64,000 nt of DNA from Panopea generosa (Eukaryota > Mollusca > Bivalvia > Adapedonta > Hiatellidae): positions 16,216,616-16,280,615 of the forward strand of contig CM055909.1 of assembly GCA_029582155.1 (NCBI GenBank), given 5' to 3'. Both the position numbers and the translations under genes were made by a program. Positions 1 through 12,221 of the stretch are shown here, piece by piece (the first letter of the stretch is position 1; every line of letters begins with the position of its first letter). Under the pieces are notes generated by a model that did not search any database, had not been told where the DNA came from, and saw nothing but the letters and a program-made list of their open reading frames with translations.

Positions 1-364
1 ACCAAAAGGCGATCATAAAAGGTCACCAGACACTAAAAATATATATATATGCAATTATACTGGAACCAGTATTGGATTTGGAGGCTTAAAAAAATTGTTT
101 AACATTTTGGTGAAACCGGGTGTCAGAAAATTCTAGAAATAAGATCAATAATCCAGAGTCCCAACCATGTTTGTCTCTGACTGAATACATACCTCAGCCC
201 GCTTGGTTAGGGCTTCCAGGTTTTTGTCTCACAGTATTTAACATATATCAGTTTGCCCTCCATTCTGTTGAAACTGGAATTATTTGTTGCTGCTGCGCCC
301 AAACAGCTGACCACGTCATGATAATGGTGAATCATTCCGCTTCTTGACCTGAGGTACATAATGT
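1..364. other. No gene recognised
   Basis: AT-rich sequence with a short (TA)n run near 40-50. A 75-codon reading frame at 120-347 has no domain, no start context and no splice support. I see nothing else here. Confidence 0.5.
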
Positions 365-2165
365 TGGAATGGAATGAATGGAATTGAAGTCTTTATTTTA
401 AGAGGGTAGCCCAATTAGTTTGAAACTAATCTTCCTTGAGGCCCTCTAATTATACATTTATATGTTATTTACAAAATACAATAGCAAAACAAAATAAAAA
501 TATTTAAAGCATTGCAAGGAAATTGATTGTACATGAAATATGACAACATATATATATATATATTTTAGTTTTTTTTAAGTTATCCTTTGAAAGTCTCTTT
601 GATTAAAACAAAATATGTATACAAATTAATCAAGAAAGTGAATATCACTACTGTTGTTACAACAACAAAATAAGCAACAACAACAAAAACAACAAGTATA
701 ATTATTTACAGTCAATAATCATGTGTGTACATTGGAGGTGGTGGTTTATTTATAGCATTTGCGATAATAATTGTTTAATTATTACTAAATATTATCTTCA
801 CGACAAGTAATTCATTCAGTTTATAACAATTTAACACAATTTGATGTAAAGCTTTTGACTTTAGTACAGTTTCTGATATTAACTCGTATACTATTCCATA
901 TTAAAGTTCCAATTAGGACAAACTACCCTTGAATAATTCTGTGTTGGGTTTTGGTGTGATAAAGTTAAATTTATTTGTTGAACGTACAATTCTATGAATG
1001 TTATCATAGGTATTAAACATATCTGTTATATACAAAAGTGCATTGTTTTTGAAACTCTGTACATAAATTTTGCATTTTGGAGAAATAATCTTTGATCAAT
1101 GGAAAGTGCATTTATTAACTTTGTAGTGTCTGCAAATGTTGAATATTGATCTCTAAGATAATACGGCATGCTCTCCTTTGCAATATCAAGAGATGGTTTA
1201 TGTTTATCTTTTTTGTATTACCCCAGATTAGTTACAATAATCTAGATGGGGTTGAATATAAGCTTTATAGAAAATAATTCTGTAATTTAATTGAATGTAG
1301 GTTTTTATTCTTGATAAAAGCCACAAGTAGGTTGAAATTTTCTTCCTTATGAACATGATATGTGTATCCCACTTAAGGTTATTATTTATATGCATTTCAA
1401 AAATCTTATTACTAGATGTAAGTTCTAATGAAATATCATTATACGTTAATGATATATTTTTATCAATAAGTCTAACACGCCGTTGTGGTTAAGTAACAAA
1501 TAGAACTTTAGTTTTTGATGTGTTTATAACCATTCAATTTTTTCAAACACCATCCATTTCAAATATTTAAAGATTATTGAAGATTTTTTATATATTTATG
1601 TCAAATATTGTTGTACCATCATCGGCATATATATTTGTATTTGATACAATTCCTTTTGAAGATCATTTATAAATATCAAATACAAGAGAGGTCCTAAAAT
1701 AGAGCCTTGCGGTACCCAATGCATAACAGTTTGTTCAACAGATGTTTCTTCATTTAATGTTACTTTCTGTTTTCTTTAAGTAAGGTAAGATTCAAATAAT
1801 TGTATTGTGTTTTCATTGCATTTATACAGTTTCAATTTTTTACAAAGTATTGCATGGTCAATTAATCAAAAGCTTTTCTAAAATCTACCATAATTGTACC
1901 AACAAATGTCCTTCATTTAGTGCCGCAAGTATCAATCATATGAACTAGAGCTGTTTCACAAAGTCTGTGTTGTTTATGAACCCGCTTTGAAATTCACACA
2001 ATAATTTATAGTGATTTAAAAACAGAATAAAATTTTCATGAACATGTTTTTCAATCAATTTAGACAGTGTCGGTAGTATTGATATAGGTCGATAATTGTT
2101 TAGATTATCAGTTCCTCGTGTGCGCTGTGAAACTGTCTATTAAAATGGAAACAGGTTGTTCCCCA
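365..2165 (-). pseudogene. Decayed non-LTR retrotransposon reverse transcriptase (LINE-A)
   Basis: Read on the minus strand, this stretch carries reverse-transcriptase blocks in the correct order but in shifting frames. They are NNYRPISILPTLSKLIEKH (about 2110-2050), FQSGF, a DFRKAFD-like block (about 1890), WVPQGSILGPLLYLIFINDL (about 1720-1660), and the catalytic YADDGTTIFD (about 1630-1600). A C-terminal block ending QPHLDYC follows at about 1245. Together these match the Jockey/CR1/L2 superfamily layout. Frameshifts and stops separate the blocks, so it is dead. No endonuclease is visible, so the copy is 5' truncated near 2165. The 3' tail lies near 365-420. Confidence 0.85.
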
Positions 2166-2210
2166 AGTACTACGGTGTTTCGATTTCCAAATAATATTAA
2201 CATAAGTTAC

Positions 2211-2349
2211 CTTCTATATAACTTCTGTAAATTCCAATAAAACAGCCTTGGTGAGAAACAGCCAAACTGCAAATAAGGATCAGAGTTGTCTGACTTGAAA
2301 ACAGTGACTGTGATGTCATCTTTGGTTTCTTGAAACTTGCCACCCACAC
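2211..2349 (-). CDS. Candidate internal exon of an unidentified gene
   Basis: The 139-nt block is bounded by an acceptor (TTACAG, AG at 2350-2351) and a donor (GTAACT-like, GT at 2209-2210). One frame is open throughout and protein-like: it enters after two bases, contains KFQETKDDITVTVFKSDNSD followed by PYLQFGCFSPRLFYW, and leaves two bases. A second frame is also open, so the reading is not unique. No family is recognised. The next exon downstream would lie where LINE-A now sits or beyond the window edge. No partner exon was found, so a cryptic exon remains possible. Confidence 0.45.
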
Positions 2350-2355
2350 CTGTAA

Positions 2356-4090
2356 TATAATCAATTTTACAATTAATTATTGAATCATGTCATAAAAAGT
2401 CATTAATTACTCTTACAAAATACAAGAATTTCCTGTTCTTTCACCGATATTGACCAAAGCTTCAAGTTCCATTAAAATTCTGCAATACATCAGCTGACCT
2501 TAATTTTCTATTATAAAGACACTGTAACATAACTTAAGGGGCCATAACTCTGCCAAAGTTAATGGATAAGAATTCAGGGAGGGTATACTGAACAATACTT
2601 GTAACTGATACTTTCTAGAACTGTTAAAAAGTAGTCTGGATCGAGTCATTATAAAATCATTAAAAAAAAGGATTGTTACTGGGCCGTGCTCCTACCTACT
2701 TACTCAAAATTGCAGCTACCCTGACTTTTATATTGACTTTCAAAGCGTTTTTTTCTCAATATTTCTGTCAATTTTTCTTTAAAATGACTTTTGCAAAATC
2801 AAAATTTGGCAAAAAAAAAATTAGCTACCTACATGAAAAAGTCTGTGTCAGAGCACAGCCAACAAATATTTTTTTAACGATGGCCGTGTGAAAATAAACA
2901 ATAGGACCAGACCATTGCAACTATATGCTCTAGGCAACTAGATTACAAATAAATAATGCCTACCAAGAAAAGCAGCCACTTTCTGTTGTTGGGAAGTTAG
3001 GAGTAATCTAGACAAGATTTAATCAATATTAAGTCTAACCTGTATTAAGCAGTCACCCATGGAAAATAACCAAACTGGATGCTTAACACAGGTTACTTCT
3101 TAATAGAGGGTCTATTTTTACTGGTGAAAACAATGCCCTGATGTGTAGTATGACGGACAAAAAGTAAATTAATAATGCAATCACTTTATAAGAACTTTAT
3201 TTGAATTTTATGTATTAATAAAATATCTGATAAATAAATTCTATCCTTTTTTACATCATAAAGTCAGTTAAACAACCCTATTCTCCAAATGCACAGTTGA
3301 ATCCTATCAGCCTAGTGGTTTCAGAGAAAGTGCTGCTAACGGTAGACGCATTAGTCCTTCTGGCCGGTAGAACAAAAAAATGAAACACTTTTGATTTTTA
3401 ATTTCGTCAATATTGGTAATTCCTTTTTTATTTTTGCAACAGAAATTTGTCTTAAGAAACGGATTCCCCAACTACCGATTTATATTAGTAAATTTTACCA
3501 AAAATGCAGCTGAAAAGAGGCCACAACTCCCAAAACTTTTACAGAGTTTGAAATAAACAAACTTGACCTGTGTTTTATAATAATAAAGTTACATACAAAA
3601 TTTTAATTGAATATATGATAAATGAATATACAGACACTTTCAAAAGTTAACAATCAGAAACTAATCTGATTTCAAAAGATGGATGAACATATGGATAGTG
3701 GTAACATTTTGCTAATGGTGAGGGCATTATAATCAACATATGAAATTTTCTCAATCAGTGGAAAGGAATTTGGTAATAATATTTGATCGAGAAACAAACT
3801 GGCCAAGTGGTGAAGCTTATTGCCCATACCTAAGTATGAATCCTGGTCAAGAAGGAAATCTTTAAAAGTAGCGACCTGGCCCCTGTTCACATATCATATG
3901 TCACTTTAATTATCTGTTTTCCTCAAAGCCATCAACACTATAGAAAACAATAAATAGACATCAGTTGAGACATTTACAATATATTTTGAATGCCAATATT
4001 ATGACAAGAAAAAGCACCTAATTACCTACACACCCACCAACTTTCAACCTAACTAAAACTCACCTATCTACCTAACTAACCCACCACCTT
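2356..4090. other. Intronic or intergenic, no gene
   Basis: AT-rich, with short ORFs at 2673-2891 (plus) and 3672-3890 (minus) that lack domains or splice support. It holds a small inverted repeat at 3038-3097 (AACCTGTATTAAGC paired with GCTTAACACAGGTT), a MITE-like hairpin. The same motif, AACCTGT...TTAAGCAGCCA, recurs at 6805-6965. Confidence 0.5.
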
Positions 4091-4099
4091 CTTAAAGTC

Positions 4100-4797
4100 C
4101 GCCTTCTTACACATCTACCTTTCTAAGTCTGGCAGCCCAACCTACCATACCTACCAACATACAGGTCTACCTAACTAAAGGTCTACCTAACTACAAGTTA
4201 AATACCTACAGGTCTACCTACCTAACTACAGGTTTACCTACCTATAGGTCCACCTACCTAACCACAGGTTTACCTAACTACAGGTTTAGTTAACTTCAGG
4301 TTTACCTACCTGCAAGTCTACCTTACCAACAGGTCTACCTACCTACAGGTCTACCTAATTACAGGCCTACCTAACTACAGGTTTACCTACCTACAGGTCT
4401 ACCTAACTACAGGTTTACCTACCTACAGGTCTACCTACATACAGGTTCACCTACCTACAAGTCTACCTAACTGACAGGTCTACCTACATACAGGTCTACC
4501 TACCTACAGGCCTACTACATGTTTACCTAACTACAAGTCTACCTACCTACATGTCTACCTAACTACAGGTCTACCAACATACAGGTCTATTTACCTACAG
4601 GTCTACCTTCCTACAGGTTTACCTACCTACAAGTCTAACTACCTACAGGTCTACCTAACTACAGGTTTACCTAACTACAACTCTACCTACCTACAGGTCT
4701 ACCTAACTACAGGTCTACCTACCTACAGGTTTACCTAACTACAGGTTTACCTACCTACAAGTCTACCTACATACCTATCCTATAGTACCTACCTACC
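4100..4797. repeat. 16-bp minisatellite (ACAGGTCTACCTACCT)n
   Basis: About 40 degenerate copies of a 16-bp unit ACAGGTCTACCTACCT, alternating with the variant ACAGGTTTACCTAACT. The left edge is diverged, with ACCTACCTAACT steps from about 4040. All strands and frames are broken by stops, so it is not coding. Confidence 0.9.
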
Positions 4798-4856
4798 ATC
4801 AGGTACTTTGATCAACATATGCATTTTGAAAAATCCTGTTGGTACTTCCAATACAA

Positions 4857-4990
4857 AGTTTAAACTTATTTATTTTATTTTGATTGTGAAACAAGTTCTT
4901 ACAACTTAGACGAATCACCATGACGTCTTCCTGGGTAGAACCAGTACAAAGTATATGCGGAAAAAGTACAAGGCATCTAATGCAGTGTAG
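4857..4990 (-). mobile_element. SINE family B fragment
   Basis: Shares the segment TTATTTTACTTTGATTGTGA, ACAAGTTCTTACAACTTA and TTCCTGGGTAGARCCAGTA with copies at 11985-12190 and 34585-34706. Only the 11985 copy keeps a tRNA-like head, so orientation is taken from it. This copy lacks the tRNA-like head. Confidence 0.6.
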
Positions 4991-5245
4991 CCCTGGTCAC
5001 AACTGCCAGTATTAATATTCATTTATTCATGTTGCACATGTTTATGACAGCCCTACCTGTTTCAATGTCTGTGATCTTTGTGACCTTTGTCTTTGTATAT
5101 ATTTTAACTGTGATATCACATTAAAAATATTTGTATATACAAAGGTCACAATGGTCGCAGGTATAAAACATCCAAGAGCTGACATAAACGTACACAAAAT
5201 ATAAATAAATGAATATTAATACTAGCAATTATGACCACGACTACA
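4990..5245. repeat. Long palindrome (hairpin MITE-like)
   Basis: Two arms of about 110 bp face each other. The left arm (about 4990-5100) runs from CCTGGTCACAACTGCCAGTA to GTGACCTTTGTCTTTGTATA. The right arm (about 5132-5240) starts TATATACAAAGGTCACAATG and ends ATTATGACCACG. They enclose a loop of about 30 bp that itself contains TGTGATATCACA. The arms match with scattered mismatches. No transposase is present, so a non-autonomous foldback element is the likely explanation. Confidence 0.75.
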
Positions 5246-5970
5246 CAAGCAAAAGCAAAGCAGCAACCACTCAGATTCAAGTACTTTTTCACAGTGGCTT
5301 TAGCCCTAATCATACAAAAACAAAGGGCCATAACATTTGTTATTCAATCAGGCCTGTTCAAGAACTTGGTAAAGAGGGCAATTAATAACTATGGTTAAAC
5401 AATAAAAAAGAAGTGTCAGAGCACACAAAATTTAAATCATTGACAAAAACACAAGTGATCAGATAACCCAAGCACAAGGTAAATATGTTTGTGATGTAAA
5501 CTTTTATAAAGAATCTTAATTTAATCCAAAACATATAACATTTAAGCAGAAGTAATTTGCATTTTGACTGGGCATTCTTTTACTGGTATTTTCATAAATT
5601 ATCAAGACACTGGAGTATTGCAAGTAATACACAAACCCCCTAACGGTTTACCTGATTACCAATTTTGATGCATGGCAACCACAATTTTTGTCAGAATGAA
5701 AAAATAAAATGGCCTGCATAATCTCCTTATTGCACTCTAACAACAATTTAAGTTATACAAATGTGGCTTGGACATTTTTTTAATAATCAATTCAGATGGA
5801 TGGCCAGAAGGACATATGCCAGACGAATGGAAGGAAGGGTAAACCCTCCAGTGAAACCAGTAGGGGACTGAAAAGATATTACAACTGCTGATGTATGATG
5901 TGGATTGAAGCTACTGTGAAAATAATACTTAAATATGAGTGGTAATTGTTTGCATTTACTTTGCAATAGA
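5246..5970. other. No confident gene
   Basis: AT-rich. On the minus strand a good acceptor (TAATATCTTTTCAG) at 5871-5872 precedes a block running to a TGA near 5787, with all three frames open for at least 20 codons. That makes a terminal exon possible but unsupported. Nothing else is recognised. Confidence 0.3.
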
Positions 5971-5973
5971 AGT

Positions 5974-6003
5974 CTTGTATATATATATATATATATATAT
6001 ATC
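5974..6003. repeat. (TA)n microsatellite
   Basis: Fifteen or so TA dinucleotides. Reading frames that cross it only yield Tyr-Ile runs. Confidence 0.95.
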
Positions 6004-6052
6004 AAGTACAAACAGGATGTTTTAAGCATATGTTGTTCAAAGCACCTATCAC

Positions 6053-6255
6053 CTTACCACGCACCCTTCCACACTCTCCCATCCCCACTCACCACATCCA
6101 CCCACCCCCCCTTTCCCCAACCCCACCCATCCCACCCCCCTTCCCTTCCCCTCCCCCACCCACCCCCCTTTCCCCACCCCCTCCCCCCTTTCCCCCCCCC
6201 CTTCCCCAACCCCTTCCCTCCCCCCACCCCCCAAAAATCTCCCCCCTCCCCCCAA
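6053..6255. repeat. C-rich polypyrimidine low-complexity tract
   Basis: The plus strand is almost pure C with T and A interruptions (CCCCACCC, CCCCTTTCCCC). Long frames on both strands (Pro-rich on plus, Gly-rich on minus) are composition artefacts. The minus strand is rich in G-runs and could form G-quadruplex or triplex DNA. Confidence 0.9.
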
Positions 6256-6799
6256 AAAAGAAAAAGAAGAACAAACAAAATAGAAGAACAAATAAAAAAG
6301 GTGAACAAAAACATTGTGTCCACTATTAGAACATGGGTACCCCCACCAACAATAAGCCCTTGGTAAGGAGATTGTGTTTAGCAAGTTTGATTAAAAATGG
6401 ATGAAAACTGAAGGAGCTGAGGCCACAAGATACATACATTATGTATGTATGAACGGACATTCTAAATACCCATTTGCGTGTAGACGGACAGATGGACAGT
6501 TCAAACACTTTGACCCATGGGAGCTATAAAAGGGAAAAAGACAACAACATCCACACCTGTATCTGCTTATTCAGTAAAAACTTACTATGTAAAAATGAAG
6601 ACCTATTATAAATTTCAAGACTTCTTCCATATTTAAAAAAAAAATTGTGATCAGGCTGCTGACCTTAAGTAAAGTTTACCCTTGATACAACTAATTTAAT
6701 ATACAATTAACACTGTTGTTGTATGGTCTTATTTTCTAGTCATATCGAGATGGTGTCCGCATGAGACAGTATTCTAACCCCATCCCACCCAACCACAAT

Positions 6800-6968
6800 A
6801 TACAGTCAAACCTGTGTAAGTGGTCACCTCTATTAAGCAGCCACTTGTCTTAAGCAGCCATACAATATCCCATTTATATGCTTTCAGAACAAATAAACCT
6901 GTATTAAGCAACAATCTGTCTTAAAAGGCCACTTTTGGTTTTCCCCTTGATTGGCTGCTTAAGACAAG
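6800..6968. repeat. AAGCAGCCA inverted-repeat element
   Basis: Contains CAAACCTGTGTAAGTGGTCA, TTAAGCAGCCACTTGTCTTA and a facing TGGCTGCTTAAGACAAGTTA. It is an inverted-repeat MITE related to the small hairpin at 3038-3097. Confidence 0.6.
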
Positions 6969-7039
6969 TTACCAAGCCAACCAGATCTAGAATTAACCTC
7001 TAGATGCTGAGCAACTAACAAGGAAGCTTCAAGTCTTTG

Positions 7040-7115
7040 ATATATTCCAACTTGGGATCAGACCAATGACCTTCCACATGCAAGGCAGATGGTCTACCAC
7101 TAGACCACTGCTGAG
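7040..7115 (-). repeat. tRNA-like SINE head or tRNA pseudogene
   Basis: On the minus strand it reads like a tRNA: an A box TGGTCTAGTGG, an anticodon region CTTGCATG (TGC, alanine-like) and a degraded B box GGTCTGATCCC. The acceptor stem does not pair convincingly, so a functional tRNA is unlikely and a SINE head is preferred. Confidence 0.55.
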
Positions 7116-7364
7116 GTATTACATTTCATACTTGATTTTCTACTATGTAGGTACATTTGTCTATAAACCACTGCACGGTTTTCCATCAGTAAAGTAAATG
7201 TGACCCGTAACCTTTTCCTTATTTATCCTATTAAGATGTTGCTAGTGAAGCATTGTGTAAATTATACTCAAATGTAATATGCTTAAACCATCCTTCAACA
7301 AATATTTATTGTGCTCCAACTCAGCATTTTTCATGTAGGTAGGTAGCTAAAATATTTTTTTTGA

Positions 7365-10300
7365 TCTTTGAAGGTTAACCAGTACTCAAGTACACCATTA
7401 CTGTTTATATTTCATAACAGGCCCAAGTACTCCTGGGATCCATGAAGGTTAACCAGTACTCAAGTACACCATTAATGTTTATATTAAATAACAGGCCCAA
7501 ATTCACATTGGATCCATGAAGGTTAACCAGTACTCAAGTGCATCATTATTGTTTTTATTTCATAACAGGCCCAAGAACTCCTTGGATCCATGAAGGTTAA
7601 CAAGTACTCAAGTACACCATTACTGCTTATATCAAATAACAAGCCCAAGTATTCCTGGGATCCATGAAGGTTAACCAGTACTCAAGTACACCATTACTGT
7701 TTATATTTCATAACAGGCCCAAGTACTCCTGGGATCCATGAAGGTTAACCAGTACTCAAGTACACCATTACTGTTTATATTAAATAACAGGCCCAAATTC
7801 TCCTTGGATCCATGAAGGTTATTCAGTACTCAAGTGCACCATTATTGTTTTTTATTTCATAACAGGCCCAAGTACTCCTTGGATCCATGAAGGTTAACCA
7901 GTACTCAAGTACACCATTACTGTTTATATTTTATAACGGGCCCAGGTACTCCTTGGATCCATGAAGGTTAACCAGTACTCAAGTACACCATTACTGTTTA
8001 TATTTCATAACAGGCCCAAGTACTCCTGGGATCCATGAAGGTTAACCAGTACTCCAGTACACCATTACTGTTTATATTTCATAACAGGCCCAAGTACTCC
8101 TGGGATCAATGAAGGTTAACCAGTACACAAGTACACCATTACTGTTTATATTTTATAACAGGCCAAAGTACTCCTTGGATCTATAAAGGTTAATCAGTAC
8201 TCAAGTACACCATTACTGTTTATATTTCATAACAGACCCAAGTACTCCTGGGATCCATGAATGTTAACCAGTACTCAAGTACACAATTACTGTTTATATT
8301 TCACAACAGGCCTAAGTACTCCTGGGATCCATAAAGGTTAACCAGTACTCATGTACACAATCACTGTTTATATTAAATAACATGCCCAAGTACTTCTGGG
8401 ATCCATGAAGGTTAACCAGTACTCAAGTACACCATTACTGTTTATATTAAATAACAGGCCCAAGTACTCCTGGGATCCTTGAAGGTAACCAGTACTCAAG
8501 TACACCATTACTGTTTATATTTCATAACAGGCCCAAGTACTCCTGGGATCCATGAAGGTTAACCAGTACTCAAGTAAACCATAACTTTACATTTCATAAC
8601 AGGCCCGAGTACTCCTGGGATCCATGAAGGTTAACCAGTTCTCCAGTACACCATTACTGTTTATATTTCATAACAGGCCCAAGTACTCCTGGGATCAATG
8701 AAGGTTAACCAGTACACAAGTACACCATTACTGTTTATATTTTATAACAGGCCCAAGTACTCCTTGGATGTATAAAGGTTAACCAGTACTCAAGTACACC
8801 ATTACTGTTTATATTTCATAACAGACCCAAGTACTCCTGGGATCCATGAAGGTTAACCAGTACTCAAGTACACAATTACTGTTTATATTTCAAAACAGGC
8901 CTAAGTACTCCTGGGATCCATAAAGGTTAACCAGTACTCATGTACACAATCACTGTTTATATTAAATAACATGCCCAAGTACTTCTGGGATCCATGAAGG
9001 TTAACCAGTACTCAAGTACACCATTACTGTTTATATTAAATAACAGGCCCAAGTACTCCTGGGATCCTTGAAGGTAACCAGTACTCAAGTACACCATTAC
9101 TGTTTATATTTCATAACAGGCCCAAGTACTCCTGGGATCCATGAAGGTTAACCAGTACTCAAGTAAACCATAACTTTACATTTTATAACAGGCCCGAGTA
9201 CTCCTGGGATCCATGAAGGTTAACCAGTACTCCAGTACACCATTACTGTTTATATTTCATAACAGGCCCAAGTACTCCTGGGATCAATGAAGGTTAACCA
9301 GTACACAAGTACACCATTACTGTTTATATTTTATAACAGGCCCAAGTACTCCTTGGATCTATAAAAGTTAACCAGTACTCAAGTACACCATTACTGTTTA
9401 TATTTCATAACAGACCCAAGTACTCCTGGGATCCATGAAGGTTAACCAGTACTCAAATACACAATTACTGTTTATATTTCACAACAGGCCTAAGTACTCC
9501 TGGGATCCATAAAGGTTAACCAGTACTCATGTACACAATCACTGTTTATATTAAATAACATGCCCAAGTACTTCTGGGATCCATGAAGGTTAACCAGTAC
9601 TCAAGTACACCATTACTGTTTATATTAAATAACAGGCCCAAGTACTCCTGGGATCCTTGAAGGTAACCAGTACCCAAGTACACCATTACTGTTTATATTT
9701 CATAACAGGCCCAAGTACTCCTGGAATCTTTGAAGATTAACCAGTACTCAAGTGCACCATTACTGTTTATATTCCACAACAGGCCCAAGTACTCCTTGAA
9801 TCAATGAAGGTTGACCAGTACTCAAGAACATCATTACTGTTTATATTTCATAACAGGCTCAAGTATTTCTAGGATCCATGAAGGTAAAACCAATACTCAA
9901 GTACACCATCACTGTTTATATTTCATAACAGGCCAAAATACTCCTGGGATCCTTGAAGATTAACCATACTCAAGTACATCAATAATGTTTATATTTCATA
10001 ACAGGCTCAAGTACTCCTTGGATCCGTGAAGGTTAACCAGTACTCAAGTACACCATTACTGTTTATATTTATTAACAGGACCAAGTACTCCTGGGATCCA
10101 TAAAGGTTAACCAGTACTCAAGTACACCATTACTGTTTATATTTCACAACAGGCCCAAGTACTCATTGGATCTTTGATGGTTAACTAGTACTCAAGTACA
10201 CCATTACTGTTTATATTTCATAACAGGCCAAAATACTCCTGGGATCCTTGAATATTAACCAGTACTCAAGTAAACCATTACTGTTTATATTTCATAATAG

Positions 10301-11690
10301 GTCCTAGTACTCCAGGGATCCTTGGTGGTTAACTAGTACTCAATTACACCATTAATGTTTATATTTCATAACAGGCCCTAGTACTCCAGGGATCCTTGAT
10401 GGTTAACTAGTACTCAAGTACACAATTACTGTTTATATTTGACAACAGGCCCAATAACTCCTGGGATACTTGAAGGTTAACCAGTACTCAAGTACACCAT
10501 TACTGTTTATATTTCATAACAGGCCCTAGTACTCCAGGGATCCTTGATGGTTAACTAGTTCTCAAGTACACCATTACTGTTTATATTTCATAACAGGCCA
10601 AAATACTCCTGGGATCCTTGAAGGTTAACTAGTACTCAAGTACACCATTACTGTTTATATTTCATAACAGGCCAAAAATACTCCAGGGATCCTTGATGGT
10701 TAATTAGTACTCAAGTACACCATTACTGTTTATATTTTATAATAGGCACTAGTACTCCAGGGATCATTGATGGTTAACTAGTACTCAAGTACACCATTAC
10801 TGTTTATAAATCATAACAGGCCAAAATACTCCTGGGATCCTTGAAGATTAACCATACTCAAGTACATCAATAATGTTTATATTTCATAACAGGCTCAAGT
10901 ACTCCTTGGATCCGTGAAGGTTAACCAGTACTCAAGTACACCATTACTGTTTATATTTCATAACAGGCCCTAGTACTCCAGGGATCCTTGATGGTTAATC
11001 AGTACTCAAGTACACCATTACTGTTTATATTTCATAACAGGCCCAAGTACTCCAGGGATCCTTGATGGTTGACTAGTACTCAAGTAGACCATTACTGTTT
11101 ATATTTCATAACAGGCCAAAATACTCCTGGGATCCTTGATGGTTAACCAGTACTCAAGTACACCATTACTGTTTATATTTCATAACAGGCCAAAATACTC
11201 CTGGGATCATTGATGGTTAATTAGTACTCAAGTAAACCATTACTGTTTATATTTTATAACAGGCCAAAATACTCCCGGGATCCTTAAATATTAACTAGTA
11301 CTCAAGTAAACCATTACTGTTTATATTTCATAACAGACAAAAATACTCCTGGGATCCTTGAATATTAACTAGTTCTCAAGTAAACCATTACTGATTATAT
11401 TTCACAACAGGCCCAAGAACTCCTTGGATCCTTGATGGTTAATCAGTACTCAAGTACACAATTACTGTTTATATTTCATAACAGGCCCAAGTACTCCAGG
11501 GATACTTGATGGTTAACCAGTACTCAAGAACACAATTACTGTTAATATTTCATAACAGGACCAAGTACTCCTGGGATCATTGAAGGTTAACCAGTACTGA
11601 AGTACAATATTAATGTTTATATTTCATAATAGGACCAAGTACTCTTGGGATCCTTGAAGGTTAATCTGTACTCAAGTACACAAATCTCTG
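7365..11690. repeat. 74-bp satellite array with higher-order structure
   Basis: About 58 tandem copies of a 74-bp monomer built around GGATCCATGAAGGTTAACCA, GTACTCAAGTACACCATTAC, TGTTTATATTTCATAACAGG and CCCAAGTACTCCT. Starts at 7441, 7515 and 7589 fix the period. Between about 8050 and 9720 eight monomers form a 589-bp higher-order unit repeated almost three times; the diagnostic TCCAGTACACC variant falls at 8053, 8642 and 9231. A second segmental copy is spaced 886 bp (about 9937 and 10823). The first 40 bp or so of the monomer match the SINE family A body. Stops occur in all frames. Confidence 0.95.
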
Positions 11691-11848
11691 AAAGTAATTA
11701 ATAACTTGCCCATTTGAATCAGTGATGAGATGAATGACAATGAAATACAATGTTGTATATCAAACATTACAGAGACTGTGGAAGGCTGGGGATTCAAACT
11801 CATTACCCCTGGATTGTGCTTATGACTGAACTAACCAGGTGGGGCAGA
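11657..11848 (-). mobile_element. tRNA-derived SINE family A, fused to the satellite
   Basis: Follows the satellite without a break: TACTCAAGTACAC runs into the SINE body (GAAAGTAATTAATAACTTGC, CAATGTTGTATATCAA). It ends in an antisense tRNA-like head (GGGGATTCAAACTCATTACC, box B on the minus strand). The SINE is therefore on the minus strand and the array lies in its distal half. Confidence 0.8.
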
Positions 11849-11984
11849 TGGAATAAAATAGTGTTGCAGTTAAATGCCAACATTAACTCTCTATTGTGTT
11901 ATATGAAAGTCCATGTGCTGATTTAAAGATATAATGTGTCACAGTGGTGGAGAGTTTGTTTGAACACTATAGTTATTATTATAC

Positions 11985-12190
11985 TATAGTTTATACTTAT
12001 TTATTTTACTTTGATTGTGAAACAAGTTCTTACTACTTAGACAAATCATGCTTGAACACTTCCTGGGTAGAGCCAGTATTAAGTATATGTGGAAAAGTGT
12101 CTTATACATAGCCGTGTCAGAGGAACGAACCCATGACCCTCCAATTATGGGATTGGTGCTCTACCACTGGACCATCTGCTCCGCTTTATT
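11985..12190 (-). mobile_element. SINE family B with tRNA-like head
   Basis: Shares the ACTTTGATTGTGAAACAAG body with copies at 4857 and 34585. On the minus strand the right end reads tRNA-like: A box TGGTCCAGTGG, then GTAGAGCACC, and B box GGGTTCGTTCC. The 73-codon frame across it has no independent support. Confidence 0.75.
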
Positions 12191-12221
12191 ATACTGTCAT
12201 GAATTAACAGACAATCAAACC

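Noticed and set aside
5935..6384. Overlapping ORFs of 60-143 codons on both strands, Pro-rich and Gly-rich
   Set aside because: They are direct translations of the C-rich tract and the TA microsatellite, with no domain or splice support.
7040..7115. Functional tRNA-Ala gene
   Set aside because: A- and B-box order is right, but the B box is degraded and the acceptor stem does not pair; a SINE head explains it better.
7365..11690. CRISPR-like array
   Set aside because: Monomers are contiguous 74-bp tandem copies without unique spacers, in a eukaryotic context with SINE homology.
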